Positions 1 to 7,185 of a stretch of DNA of 64,000 bases are shown one piece after another. Position 1 is the stretch's first letter, and every line of letters starts with the position of its first letter. The DNA comes from Sphaerochaeta halotolerans (GTDB lineage Bacteria; Spirochaetota; Spirochaetia; Sphaerochaetales; Sphaerochaetaceae). The stretch lies in the NCBI RefSeq assembly GCF_003429665.1, contig NZ_QUWK01000009.1, positions 62,001 through 126,000 on the forward strand, written 5' to 3'. Position numbers and translations under genes: made by a program. Under the pieces are notes generated by a model that was not told the DNA's origin, did no database searches, and saw only the letters and a program-made list of their open reading frames with translations.

Positions 1-288
1 CATGTTGGTTGAGATAATCTTAATGCCATTTTTGGTTACTGCCGGTTCTATTCTTCCTTCTTCCCCGGTAGCTTTGCTATGGATACCGAAAGTCTTTGGA
101 ATGGATGAGCCGGTGATGTCTGCATCAAGCACACCAACCTTGTGGCCTCTTCTTCTCATTTCTGAAGCGAGTAGGCTGGTAACCGAGGATTTTCCCACTC
201 CTCCCTTTCCGCTGACGATTGCAATGATATTGCCGATGGTGCTTCCAGTCTTGGAATGTACTCTCATATCTGTATTGTGTTGTGCCAT
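1..288 (-). CDS. Mrp/NBP35-type P-loop ATPase, N-terminal part (cut by window edge)
   Basis: The first 96 codons of a Mrp/NBP35 (ApbC) family ATPase; the rest lies beyond base 1. The family carries or transfers iron-sulfur clusters in the cytoplasm. The deviant Walker A motif GKGGVGKS is at about residues 26-33, followed by VLDADITGSSIPKTFG, the typical second conserved block. The start is fixed by AGGAG eight bases upstream of the ATG. It is the last gene visible in the left-running operon that also encodes two MinD-type ferredoxin ATPases and a NifX-like protein, ten bases after the MBL-fold gene, which supports a shared metal-cluster role. Family assignment is firm; the substrate is inferred. 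Confidence 0.9.
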   Translation of the reverse strand, partial: MAQHNTDMRVHSKTGSTIGNIIAIVSGKGGVGKSSVTSLLASEMRRRGHKVGVLDADITGSSIPKTFGIHSKATGEEGRIEPAVTKNGIKIISTNM

Positions 289-298
289 GGTATTACTC

Positions 299-1132
299 CT
301 AATATGTCGGGAATTCGAGAACGTCTCCTCCTGCAAGGTAATGGATGGCATCCCCCATCTTTTCCTTGAGGTAGGCATAGTTTTCCTTACCTGTGCAGTG
401 ACAGGTATAGAATATTGCTTTACTTTCCAAAAGAATGGCTGCAATCTGGTCGAGCACCTCTGGGTCCTCAGGTTTGCCTGTTCGGTGGTTGTAGAGGTGG
501 AAGCCTCCGATTACCCGGGTAGGGTAGTGACCGAATTCTGTGTGGAAGGCATCCAGGATATTCACAATCCCGCGGTGCGAGCAACCGCTCACCAGGACGT
601 GTTCATTTTCTTCCTTGATCGCCAGATACTGTTCGTGAGTGAATGAGTCCACAGTGTATGTATCTCCCGATTGCTTGAACAGGCTCTTGTTCCCTGTGGG
701 GATAAAGCGCTCACCTTCCACCTTACTGAACAGGAATATTCCTTCAGCTACCGGGGTGAGTGCAGAGGTAAAAAGGATTCGGTTATTTCTCAGCAAGTCT
801 TGGTCGACTCCAATATAGTGGTAATCTCCTTCACTCCGTTCGGAGAAGAAAGGCCCGAAGGCCTCCTTTCTGGCATACAGCGGGGCGGTGTGATTCAAGC
901 TGAAAAATGATTTGATCCCCCCTCCATGGTCATAGTGGCCGTGGCTGAGGATGGCAAGGTCAACCTGTTTCAGATCAACCCCAAGCTTTTCTGCATTGTC
1001 TGCAAACAAGGCGCTTGCTCCTGTATCGAAGAGCATGGTTTTCTGGTTCCCTTCGATATAGAGACTTAACCCGTGCTCCGATCCAAGATTTGTATTTCTG
1101 GTGGTATTCTCCACCAATGTGGTTATTTTCAT
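299..1132 (-). CDS. MBL-fold metallohydrolase
   Basis: 277 residues with the metallo-beta-lactamase signature SHGHYDHGGG at about residues 63-72 and a later GCSHRGI block, both metal-binding. It resembles the subgroup often annotated as dihydropteridine/7,8-dihydropterin-6-methyl-4-(ribofuranosyl)-aminobenzene-phosphate synthase-like, but the true substrate of that group is not settled. No signal peptide, so cytoplasmic. The ATG overlaps the stop of the upstream ATPase gene (ATGA), so the two are translationally coupled. Family members recur beside Mrp/MinD-NifX clusters in anaerobes, which suggests a part in the same process. Fold call secure, function unknown. Confidence 0.88.
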   Translation of the reverse strand: MKITTLVENTTRNTNLGSEHGLSLYIEGNQKTMLFDTGASALFADNAEKLGVDLKQVDLAILSHGHYDHGGGIKSFFSLNHTAPLYARKEAFGPFFSERSEGDYHYIGVDQDLLRNNRILFTSALTPVAEGIFLFSKVEGERFIPTGNKSLFKQSGDTYTVDSFTHEQYLAIKEENEHVLVSGCSHRGIVNILDAFHTEFGHYPTRVIGGFHLYNHRTGKPEDPEVLDQIAAILLESKAIFYTCHCTGKENYAYLKEKMGDAIHYLAGGDVLEFPTY

Positions 1133-2004
1133 ATGTGAATACGCTCCTTCATCAACTGTAAGGTGTTCTCATAGATGGTCCTAATCGCCCCAGCTCCGAG
1201 GCTTTCTATTTCGACCAACGTCTTGCCCCTATTGATTGCTGCGGTTGCCATCTTGTCGTAGGGAATCTTTCCAAGGAACGGTATTCCTTCTTTATAACAG
1301 TATACCTCTATTTCTGCACTTTTGCGCTCATTGGTATCATATTTATTTACAATAACAGCAACTGGTACTTGTAATTGTCTGGCACTCGCAATCACCCTCT
1401 TCAAGTCAGAGAGCCCACTGAGTGAAGGTTCTGCAACCATAAGAGCCAAATCGACCCCACTCAAGGAGGCAATTACCGGGCATCCGATGCCGGGACTGCC
1501 GTCAAGAATTGCGACTTCATGCTCACTACCCACTTCCTTCAGTTGGTTTTTTACCTCACTGACCAGTTTCCCGGTATTGCCACTGCCCATCAGAAGCGTT
1601 GCGGTAGAGAATACCTCATTGTTTCGCTTCAGAAGCTTCAGATCGCCAACTTTTGCTTCTTCGCTGTGTATTGCCTCCACCGGGCAGACATGAGTGCAGT
1701 AGTTGCATCCTTCACAGGCAATAGGAATGATTCTGTAAGGATTCCCTGGCTTGATGGCGTCAAAGCGACACACCTCATAGCACTTGTTGCAATTGATGCA
1801 GAGATCAGGGTCGATGACTGCCTTTGGTAATCCCCTGTAGTCTCTCTTCTGCTCTTGTTCATAGGAGCCCATCACCAGATGAAGATTTGGTGCATCTGTG
1901 TCGCAATCGGCGTAGGCTTTTGCTTCACTGAGTTTGATGAACGCACTGGCAACAGTGGTCTTGCCTGTTCCTCCCTTACCGCTGAGGATCAGAATCTGAT
2001 GCAT
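1129..2004 (-). CDS. MinD-type ATPase with 2x[4Fe-4S] ferredoxin domain (second of pair)
   Basis: 291 residues. The deviant Walker A motif GKGGTGKT is at residues 9-16, and two ferredoxin-type cysteine clusters, CINCNKCYEVC and CEGCNYCTHVCP, are inserted at about residues 68-110 between the P-loop and the switch region. This arrangement is that of the paired MinD/ferredoxin ATPases of the orange-protein complex of Desulfovibrio vulgaris and of many anaerobes. It starts with AAGGAGG ten bases upstream and overlaps the end of its paralogue by about 29 bases. The two paralogues probably form a heterodimer; that is inference from pairing. Electron transfer or cluster handling coupled to ATP is the likely role. 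Confidence 0.88.
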   Translation of the reverse strand: MHQILILSGKGGTGKTTVASAFIKLSEAKAYADCDTDAPNLHLVMGSYEQEQKRDYRGLPKAVIDPDLCINCNKCYEVCRFDAIKPGNPYRIIPIACEGCNYCTHVCPVEAIHSEEAKVGDLKLLKRNNEVFSTATLLMGSGNTGKLVSEVKNQLKEVGSEHEVAILDGSPGIGCPVIASLSGVDLALMVAEPSLSGLSDLKRVIASARQLQVPVAVIVNKYDTNERKSAEIEVYCYKEGIPFLGKIPYDKMATAAINRGKTLVEIESLGAGAIRTIYENTLQLMKERIHI

Positions 2005-2845
2005 GCCTGGCCTCCTTGGTTATTGCTTCCAGCAGTTCTTTGAAATAGGTGTGATAGTGCTCATCTTCCTCGACGGCTAGATGCCCGTCACTGGAGAGAA
2101 GTGCCAAATGCTCGTCGTAGGGTAAGGAACCAATAATCTTGAGTCCGTGTTCTTTTGCGTAGATTTCGCTGGGGTTCTCCCCCTCCTGGGTCTTGTTCAA
2201 GAGCACTGCAGAGGGTTTCCCCATAAGGGTGACCAGCTCATGGGCCATCGCCAGGTTGTGCGCCCCAAAAATGGTTGGTTCAGCAACCAAGAGGCAGAAG
2301 TCAGCGTTGCCTACTGTCTCAGTTACCAAGCATCCGCTACCGGGAGGGCTGTCAATGATAACAAGGTCAGTGGACTGTTCTCTCATGAGAGCCTTGATGA
2401 TAGGGACTGCAGAACTTTCCCCTATTTTCATCTCCCCAGAGAGGAAGGTTATTCCATTCTTCCGTCCTCGTTTTACAATACCCAATGGGCGCTGCTCTTC
2501 ACGGAGTGCACCTTTCGGACAGATATATGTACACAGTCCACAGGAGTGACAGATCTCATCGAAGATCAGGAGATTTTTCCCTATAAGTGCCAAGGCGTTG
2601 AACGCACAAGCATCCACACATGTGCGGCAACCGTCGCAAAGATCCTGGTTCACCACTGGTTTGGGTTCGGTAACGACGTATTCCCCCACAATGGTTGGTT
2701 TGATAAAGATATGCCCGTTTGGTTCTTCCGTGTCGCAATCGATGTAGGTTGCGTTTGCTGCCACAGCGGCAAGGTTTACCGATACCAGGGTTTTTCCGGT
2801 ACCTCCCTTGCCACTGAGAACTGCGATGGTAGCCTTAGTGCCCAT
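1976..2845 (-). CDS. MinD-type ATPase with 2x[4Fe-4S] ferredoxin domain (first of pair)
   Basis: 289 residues from the chosen ATG. Walker A GKGGTGKT lies near residue 12, and cysteine clusters CDGCRTCVDAC and CHSCGLCTYICP at about 60-100 predict two [4Fe-4S] clusters. The DSPPGSGC block is the conserved second nucleotide-binding element. An upstream in-frame ATG at 2869 would add eight residues. 2845 is preferred because it places the P-loop at the usual distance from the N terminus, though neither start has a clear ribosome-binding site and coupling to the overlapping NifX-like gene is likely. Paralogue of the next gene; same orange-protein-type context. Confidence 0.86.
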   Translation of the reverse strand: MGTKATIAVLSGKGGTGKTLVSVNLAAVAANATYIDCDTEEPNGHIFIKPTIVGEYVVTEPKPVVNQDLCDGCRTCVDACAFNALALIGKNLLIFDEICHSCGLCTYICPKGALREEQRPLGIVKRGRKNGITFLSGEMKIGESSAVPIIKALMREQSTDLVIIDSPPGSGCLVTETVGNADFCLLVAEPTIFGAHNLAMAHELVTLMGKPSAVLLNKTQEGENPSEIYAKEHGLKIIGSLPYDEHLALLSSDGHLAVEEDEHYHTYFKELLEAITKEARHASDSDPQR

Positions 2846-3197
2846 GATGAAATCCAGGATGTACCTCATTCAGGGATGAGAGCTTCCCTTCCAGGAAGTT
2901 TGCAATAGTGTCGGCGATACTCAGGTTCGGTGCCTTGAGCATGCTGATGTTTGCTGCACTCAATACGTTTGAAGCATTCTCTCCCAAGCGGAAGGTGATC
3001 AAGCTGTCAATCTTCTGGTCAGCCAGAAATTGTGCAGCTTGGATACCTGCTCCCCCTGGTGCCTCAGCTGCTTTGTTATCCAAAAATGTACTTGTCTCTT
3101 TCTCTGTATCATAGAGGCAATACACGGGAGCTCGTCCAAACGAGACACAAATGGCGCTGTCCAAGCTCTTTTCTTCTGCAGGTACGGCTATAATCAT
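2835..3197 (-). CDS. NifX/NifB-type iron-molybdenum cofactor-binding domain protein
   Basis: 120 residues forming one dinitrogenase iron-molybdenum cofactor (NifX/NafY/ORP) domain: MIIAVPAEEKSLDSAICVSF at the N terminus, then the GGAGIQAAQFLADQKID segment typical of the family. The Desulfovibrio orange protein of this family binds a Mo-Cu-S cluster; nitrogenase genes are absent here, so a nitrogen-fixation role is not implied. The ATG at 3197 has AAGGAGAT eight bases upstream and overlaps the DUF134 stop by four bases. A longer in-frame reading upstream lies within the DUF134 gene and is rejected. Metal bound is unknown. Confidence 0.87.
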   Translation of the reverse strand: MIIAVPAEEKSLDSAICVSFGRAPVYCLYDTEKETSTFLDNKAAEAPGGAGIQAAQFLADQKIDSLITFRLGENASNVLSAANISMLKAPNLSIADTIANFLEGKLSSLNEVHPGFHHGH

Positions 3198-3577
3198 TCT
3201 GGTATATCTCCTTGTCGGTGTTGGTGGTGACCCCGGCCCATTCTGCAACCACGACCACAGCCGTAACGATGGGGACCACTATGGTCATTCAGGTGGTACT
3301 CTCCACCTTCAATGAAGAGCAGTTTGCCCTCCACCAGTGACTCTGCCAGTTTTCTTCTGGCACTTTCATAGATGCCTTGGACGGTAGTCCTGGCAACATT
3401 CATCTGCCCAGCGCACATCTCCTGGGTCAATCCTTCTTGGTCGATGAGCCGTATGGTTTCATACTCATCAACGGTCATGATAATAGAGGGGGTCTCATCC
3501 AAGGGGGCCCCAAGGGGCCCGTACTTGGTGTTTTGGGGAAGTGCACAGACATTTCTCCATTTGCGTGGACGGGGCAT
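3194..3577 (-). CDS. DUF134 helix-turn-helix protein, possible regulator of the operon
   Basis: 127 residues beginning MPRPRKWRNVC, the DUF134 N terminus. A sigma-70 region-4-like helix-turn-helix spans about residues 35-75 (TVDEYETIRLIDQEGLTQEM followed by MNVARTTVQGIYESARRKLA). The C terminus is rich in His, Gly and Cys (HRYGCGRGCRMGRGHHQHR), a probable metal-binding tail. GGAGG lies just upstream of the start. DUF134 genes nearly always sit beside NifX-like and DUF5320 genes. I infer that it is the DNA-binding regulator recognising the palindromes upstream of this operon; the sequence does not prove that. Confidence 0.85.
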   Translation of the reverse strand: MPRPRKWRNVCALPQNTKYGPLGAPLDETPSIIMTVDEYETIRLIDQEGLTQEMCAGQMNVARTTVQGIYESARRKLAESLVEGKLLFIEGGEYHLNDHSGPHRYGCGRGCRMGRGHHQHRQGDIPE

Positions 3578-3585
3578 GGCTCCTC

Positions 3586-3834
3586 CTATTCGTTGCTCTC
3601 TTTCATCTGAGCATCAATTCGTTTGAGTTCTTCCTCAAGCATGCGCTTGCGCTCAGCAAGGGAAACAGGAGCGACGGGAGGTGCGTACATTCCCCAGCCG
3701 AGACCTCGGCCATATCCTGCCCCGCGACCCATTCCGTAGCCATAGCCAACTCCAGCTCCGCCACGGCAGTATCCCATGCCTCTTCCAGTCATTGGTCCGT
3801 AGCCCATAGGGCCTGTTCCATTTCTTCTTGGCAT
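3586..3834 (-). CDS. DUF5320 glycine-rich small protein
   Basis: 82 residues, first gene of the operon. The N-terminal half is a low-complexity Gly/Tyr/Arg/Met stretch opening MPRRNGTGPMGYGPMTGRGM. The last 25 residues form a charged helix, probably a short coiled coil (LAERKRMLEEELKRIDAQMK). This architecture is the DUF5320 family, small cytoplasmic proteins of unknown function found next to NifX/Mrp genes. AAGGAG is seven bases upstream of the ATG. A single cysteine argues against a cluster scaffold. No function assigned. Confidence 0.82.
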   Translation of the reverse strand: MPRRNGTGPMGYGPMTGRGMGYCRGGAGVGYGYGMGRGAGYGRGLGWGMYAPPVAPVSLAERKRMLEEELKRIDAQMKESNE

Positions 3835-3860
3835 ATCATGACTCCTTAAGTATAATAATT

Positions 3861-3882
3861 GTTATCGACATATGTCAGTAAC
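3861..3882. promoter_or_regulatory. Operator palindrome, copy 1
   Basis: A 22-bp near-perfect inverted repeat with arms GTTATCGACAT / ATGTCAGTAAC and central CATATG. It begins eight bases downstream of the -10 box and so covers the predicted transcription start of the DUF5320-DUF134-NifX operon. Its twin lies exactly 40 bp away. Probably a repressor or activator site; the protein is unknown. Confidence 0.75.
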
Positions 3883-3889
3883 TATCTGT

Positions 3890-3918
3890 ACTATACTAAG
3901 GTTATCGGCATATGTCAA
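3890..3918 (-). promoter_or_regulatory. Sigma-70 promoter of the orange-protein-like operon
   Basis: On the minus strand, TTGACA (3918-3913), a 17-base spacer and TATAGT (3895-3890). It lies about 55 bases before the first start codon and is bracketed by the two palindromes. Confidence 0.75.
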
Positions 3919-3922
3919 TAAC
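3901..3922. promoter_or_regulatory. Operator palindrome, copy 2
   Basis: Second copy of the same inverted repeat (arms GTTATCGGCAT / ATGTCAATAAC); 19 of 22 bases match copy 1. On the minus strand it contains the TTGACA -35 box, so protein bound here would compete with or contact RNA polymerase. Confidence 0.75.
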
Positions 3923-3954
3923 TTTTGAAGATATTTGTATCATTGTTGAAACAC

Positions 3955-3985
3955 CAAGAAAAGACCCTTCGGTATGAAGGGCCTT
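3955..3985 (-). terminator. Rho-independent terminator after purA
   Basis: On the minus strand GCCCTTC-ATACC-GAAGGG (stem 3981-3965) is followed by TCTTTTCTT, about 20 bases past the purA stop. Confidence 0.75.
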
Positions 3986-4005
3986 TGGTACAACTGAAAT
4001 GCTGT

Positions 4006-5277
4006 CTACATGATGATAATCTGGTCGCGCTCAGGTCCAACCGAGATGAACTTGATCGGTGCACCTACCAACTCTGCAAGACGCTTGCAGTAGTTTTGTG
4101 CATTCCGTGGAAGGTCGTCCCAGGTGCGTGCACCGCTGGTGTCACTCATCCAGCCATCGTACTCTTCATAGATTGGCTCGGCAATTTCCTGCTGAGCTGT
4201 CTCCGGCAGGTAGTTGATGACCTCTCCGTTTACCCGGTACCCCGTGCATACCTTGATCTTCTCGAATCCATCAAGGACGTCAAGTTTGGTAAGGGCAAGG
4301 GAGGTGAAGCCGTTGATCCAGCAAGAAAATTCGGTGGCAACTGCATCAAACCACCCACAACGGCGAGGGCGACCGGTCGTTGCACCATATTCACCACCAA
4401 CCGAGCGCAGTTTCTCTGCGTTTTCATCAAACAATTCAGTCATGAATGGGCCACCACCAACACTGGTTGAGTAGACCTTGGTCACCCCAATGACCTCGTC
4501 GATCCTGCTTGGTCCGAGACCGCTCCCAATTGCTGCCCCACCCGAGGTAGGACTGCTGCTTGTGGTGTAGGGATAGATACCCCAGTCAAGGTCTCGCATG
4601 ACACCCAGCTGACCTTCAAGAAGAATCTTACTACCCTCTTTATACGCCTGTCGTACCACAGGAAGGGTGTCGATAATCTTGGCTCCGTAGGTTTCCTTCC
4701 ACTTCATGCAGAGCTCCATGATTTCATCTACGGTGTACGCTTTCAAGCCAAAGTAGGCAAGTTCACGATTCTTCTGGGGGAGTGCCATTTCAATGCGATT
4801 CCTGAGACGGTCCGCATCGAGGAGATCTGCAGCTCTGATACCACTGCGGGCGGCTTTGTCGCTGTAACACGGCCCAATACCACGCTTGGTTGTACCGATC
4901 TGCATCTTTGCACTCTTGGATTGCTCCTGTGCACCATCGAGTGCTCTGTGGTAAGGCATGATCAAATGGGCACGTACGTCGATGAACAGATTGTCCACTG
5001 GTACGCCCTTGGATGTAAGGGTCTCCAGTTCTTCGCTCATGGTCTCGAAATTGACCACCGTCCCTGCTCCAACAATATTCATCGTCTCGGGATTGAAGAT
5101 ACCTGAAGGAATGATATGCAGGGCAAACTTGCCCTTGTCGTTGATGACAGTATGCCCTGCGTTGTCTCCGCCTTGGAAGCGGATGACCAAATCGGAGTTC
5201 ACTGCCAAATAGTCTACAATGCGGCCTTTGCCTTCATCGCCCCACTGGGCTCCTACAATTGAAGTAACGTTACTCAT
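4006..5277 (-). CDS. purA: Adenylosuccinate synthetase
   Basis: 423 residues, the usual length. PurA joins IMP and aspartate using GTP to make adenylosuccinate, the first committed step to AMP, in the cytoplasm. Visible motifs: GAQWGDEGKGR at residues 9-19 (GTP-binding loop with catalytic Asp), GGDNAGHTV at about 36-44 (IMP site with the catalytic His), and TTGRPRRCGWFDAV near 300. It is the third gene of a purine-salvage operon, overlapping the preceding phosphoribosyltransferase by four bases (ATGA), so hypoxanthine salvaged to IMP upstream is passed toward AMP. Confidence 0.97.
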   Translation of the reverse strand: MSNVTSIVGAQWGDEGKGRIVDYLAVNSDLVIRFQGGDNAGHTVINDKGKFALHIIPSGIFNPETMNIVGAGTVVNFETMSEELETLTSKGVPVDNLFIDVRAHLIMPYHRALDGAQEQSKSAKMQIGTTKRGIGPCYSDKAARSGIRAADLLDADRLRNRIEMALPQKNRELAYFGLKAYTVDEIMELCMKWKETYGAKIIDTLPVVRQAYKEGSKILLEGQLGVMRDLDWGIYPYTTSSSPTSGGAAIGSGLGPSRIDEVIGVTKVYSTSVGGGPFMTELFDENAEKLRSVGGEYGATTGRPRRCGWFDAVATEFSCWINGFTSLALTKLDVLDGFEKIKVCTGYRVNGEVINYLPETAQQEIAEPIYEEYDGWMSDTSGARTWDDLPRNAQNYCKRLAELVGAPIKFISVGPERDQIIIM

Positions 5278-5834
5278 TGGTATAACTCCTTGCCTTCTTT
5301 TTTCAAATGATCAAGCATCAGTCTCTCTTTTTCCGTATGGCTCTCGATGTCATCAGCATCCCAGGGATACTTGATCCACACATCATCCAGATTAAGACCG
5401 ACGAAGTACCGTTTGATTTCCGCGGGGAACTCGACATCCTTTTCCTTGATCTTGTTATGGAGAACTAGGACTGCGATTTCCTCGGGCTTGTACTTCAGCA
5501 ACTCACCAATACAGTATGCCAGTGTGGCTCTTGTATCATCAACCTCATCGATGAGAAGTACTTTTTTGCCAACCAGCTGGGATTGCACTTCGTCAATCCA
5601 TTGGATTTTTGTTGGGTGTTCTCTGTGTTTGTTGTCGATGCCGTAATAGGAAATTCCCACAGCATAAATCGGACGATTAATGAAGGTCTTGATAATTCTT
5701 GCAGGAATGTAGCCCCCGCTTCCGATTGCAACGATTACATCGGGATCATACCCTGATTCAAGCAACTCTTTGCTGAGTTTCTTTACCAGCTTATGTACCG
5801 AATTGTAACTGACATAGAACTTGTTGTCGTCCAT
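5274..5834 (-). CDS. Purine phosphoribosyltransferase (xanthine/guanine type)
   Basis: 186 residues of the type I phosphoribosyltransferase fold. The PRPP motif VLLIDEVDDTRATL lies at about residues 91-104, and AIGSGGYIPARII at 37-49 is the pyrophosphate loop. The shape resembles Gpt/Xpt-like and archaeal-type hypoxanthine/xanthine phosphoribosyltransferases, so it probably converts xanthine, guanine or hypoxanthine plus PRPP to the nucleotide. Base specificity cannot be read from the sequence. AAGGAGAG precedes the ATG. It lies between hpt and purA and overlaps the latter, so co-translation is likely. Two salvage enzymes in one operon suggests split base preference. Confidence 0.85.
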   Translation of the reverse strand: MDDNKFYVSYNSVHKLVKKLSKELLESGYDPDVIVAIGSGGYIPARIIKTFINRPIYAVGISYYGIDNKHREHPTKIQWIDEVQSQLVGKKVLLIDEVDDTRATLAYCIGELLKYKPEEIAVLVLHNKIKEKDVEFPAEIKRYFVGLNLDDVWIKYPWDADDIESHTEKERLMLDHLKKEGKELYQ

Positions 5835-5848
5835 TTCTCTCTCCTTGG

Positions 5849-6406
5849 TTAAGCTTGCGGGTACATCTCTGCGATGTAGGGGAGGGTCCTGTGTTTTTCA
5901 TTGTAATCCAAGCCGTATCCAACAACCCAGACATCAGGGATGGTGAAACCAATGTAGTCAATCTCGACAGGGAGGATGTGCCTGTCAGGTTTATCCAGAA
6001 GGACTGCAGTCTTTACAGACTTGGGATTTCTTGTTTTGAAGTTTCGGATGAGGTAATCCAATGTGTTTCCACTGTCAAGTATGTCCTCGATGATCAGGAC
6101 ATCCTTGTCTTCCATATTCTCCCTGGTATCCATCAGAAGTCGGACATTCCCACTGTGGTCGCCATGGTAAGAAGAGAGAGCTATGAAGTCCACTACGTGT
6201 TTTACATTGAGCTTTCTTGCTAAATCTGCGATAAAAATAAAAGAACCCTTGAGTACTCCTACAAGGATCAAATCACTTTCAGCATCGGCATAGTCACTGC
6301 TGATTTGGCGGGCCAGTTCATCGACCCTTCTATTGATGGTGTCGGCATCGATGAGAACACGAGCGAGATCCTCTGTCAAAGCAGGGATAGCGAGGGAATC
6401 TTTCAT
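5849..6406 (-). CDS. hpt: Hypoxanthine phosphoribosyltransferase
   Basis: 185 residues, normal length. The PRPP-binding motif VLIIEDILDSGNTLDYLI lies at about 99-116, LVGVLKGSFIFIADLAR at 47-63 is the family's loop I region, and the C-terminal VWVVGYGLDYNEKHRTLPYI is the purine-binding flap characteristic of bacterial HPRT. Makes IMP or GMP from hypoxanthine or guanine and PRPP. GGAGG is five bases upstream of the ATG. First gene of the hpt-PRTase-purA operon; a promoter and a perfect 7-bp palindrome lie in the leader. Confidence 0.94.
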   Translation of the reverse strand: MKDSLAIPALTEDLARVLIDADTINRRVDELARQISSDYADAESDLILVGVLKGSFIFIADLARKLNVKHVVDFIALSSYHGDHSGNVRLLMDTRENMEDKDVLIIEDILDSGNTLDYLIRNFKTRNPKSVKTAVLLDKPDRHILPVEIDYIGFTIPDVWVVGYGLDYNEKHRTLPYIAEMYPQA

Positions 6407-6421
6407 TGGGCCTCCTCAATG

Positions 6422-6438
6422 CAACAGTCGAACTGTTG
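6422..6438. promoter_or_regulatory. Palindrome in the hpt leader
   Basis: Perfect inverted repeat CAACAGT-CGA-ACTGTTG, 16 bases upstream of the hpt ATG and downstream of the predicted promoter. It may be a repressor operator or a leader hairpin; no known motif was matched. Confidence 0.5.
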
Positions 6439-6460
6439 AAACATGTACTGCATGTAAGTA

Positions 6461-6489
6461 GGCATATACGAAAAAGCGTGGAGTGTCAA
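6461..6489 (-). promoter_or_regulatory. Probable promoter of hpt-PRTase-purA
   Basis: On the minus strand TTGACA (6489-6484), 17 bases, then TATGCC (6466-6461). The -35 is perfect, the -10 weak. Confidence 0.45.
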
Positions 6490-6540
6490 TGTTTGAAAAG
6501 GGGTGTCCATGAGCTCCTTACTGTCAAGAGTTTTTGCTAC

Positions 6541-6570
6541 TTGACGGCACTCTTGCTGTACAGCTACACT
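6541..6570 (+). promoter_or_regulatory. Probable promoter of flavin reductase gene
   Basis: TTGACG (6541-6546), 18 bases, TACACT (6565-6570), about 24 bases before the start codon. Confidence 0.5.
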
Positions 6571-6594
6571 AAAAGTGCAGATTAGGAGGTCACC

Positions 6595-7110
6595 ATGTAT
6601 GTTGATGTTCCTGTAGAAGTTTTGCAAATGAATCCCTTTACAGCAATCGGAACAGATGGATTCCTGGTAACAGCGGGAACTCCTGAACATTTCAACACTA
6701 TGACAGCATCCTGGGGTACGATGGGCGTACTGTGGGGACGGAATGTTGTAGTCCTGTACGTACGAAAGAGCCGATACACCCATCAATTCCTTGACGAGAG
6801 CGATGGTTTTACCGTTTCTTTCTTCCCCCCAGAGATGAAGGAGAAATTGCTCTGGTGCGGTGCTCACAGCGGCCGTGAATATGATAAGGTCAGTATAACC
6901 GGATTGCAACCAACCTTTATTCCTTCTGTAAAAGGTGGAGAACGTGTAACCTTTAAGGAAGCTTCGTTGGTCTTTTCTTGTACAAAGGCTGCTACCATGG
7001 ATATGCAGAGTGACCAATTCCTGCTCGATGAGATCAAGGAGTTTTATCAAGGTGGCGATTTGCATACCGTATATATTGGATTTGTTGACAACATCCTCTC
7101 CAACCAATAG
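6595..7110 (+). CDS. Flavin reductase-like (flavoredoxin-type) FMN-binding protein
   Basis: 171 residues, single flavin-reductase-like split-barrel domain. The segment TAGTPEHFNTMTASWGTMGV (about residues 26-45) is the conserved FMN phosphate-binding region of the flavoredoxin/NimA-like group, and YVRKSRYTHQFLDES follows. Such proteins bind FMN and reduce it with NAD(P)H or pass electrons between partners in anaerobes. GGAGG is eight bases upstream of the ATG. It stands alone between the hpt operon and the E1 gene. The electron donor and acceptor cannot be told from sequence. Confidence 0.85.
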   Translation: MYVDVPVEVLQMNPFTAIGTDGFLVTAGTPEHFNTMTASWGTMGVLWGRNVVVLYVRKSRYTHQFLDESDGFTVSFFPPEMKEKLLWCGAHSGREYDKVSITGLQPTFIPSVKGGERVTFKEASLVFSCTKAATMDMQSDQFLLDEIKEFYQGGDLHTVYIGFVDNILSNQ

Positions 7111-7153
7111 GATGGGAAGACTATAAAAGGCGAGGCTTAGGCCAGCTTTTACA

Positions 7154-7174
7154 GGCAGGACTGCATATCCTGCC
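7154..7174 (+). other. Hairpin just upstream of E1 gene ribosome-binding site
   Basis: GGCAGGA-CTGCATA-TCCTGCC, a perfect 7-bp stem. The GGGGAG ribosome-binding site follows within two bases, so folding could affect initiation of the E1 gene. Confidence 0.45.
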
Positions 7175-7185
7175 GGGGAGCATTC

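Noticed and set aside
2147-2908. 253-codon plus-strand frame opposite the MinD-type ATPase
   Set aside because: Opposes a gene with P-loop and ferredoxin motifs.
6422-6540. Purine riboswitch in the hpt leader
   Set aside because: No conserved purine-riboswitch core bases found; only a short palindrome.
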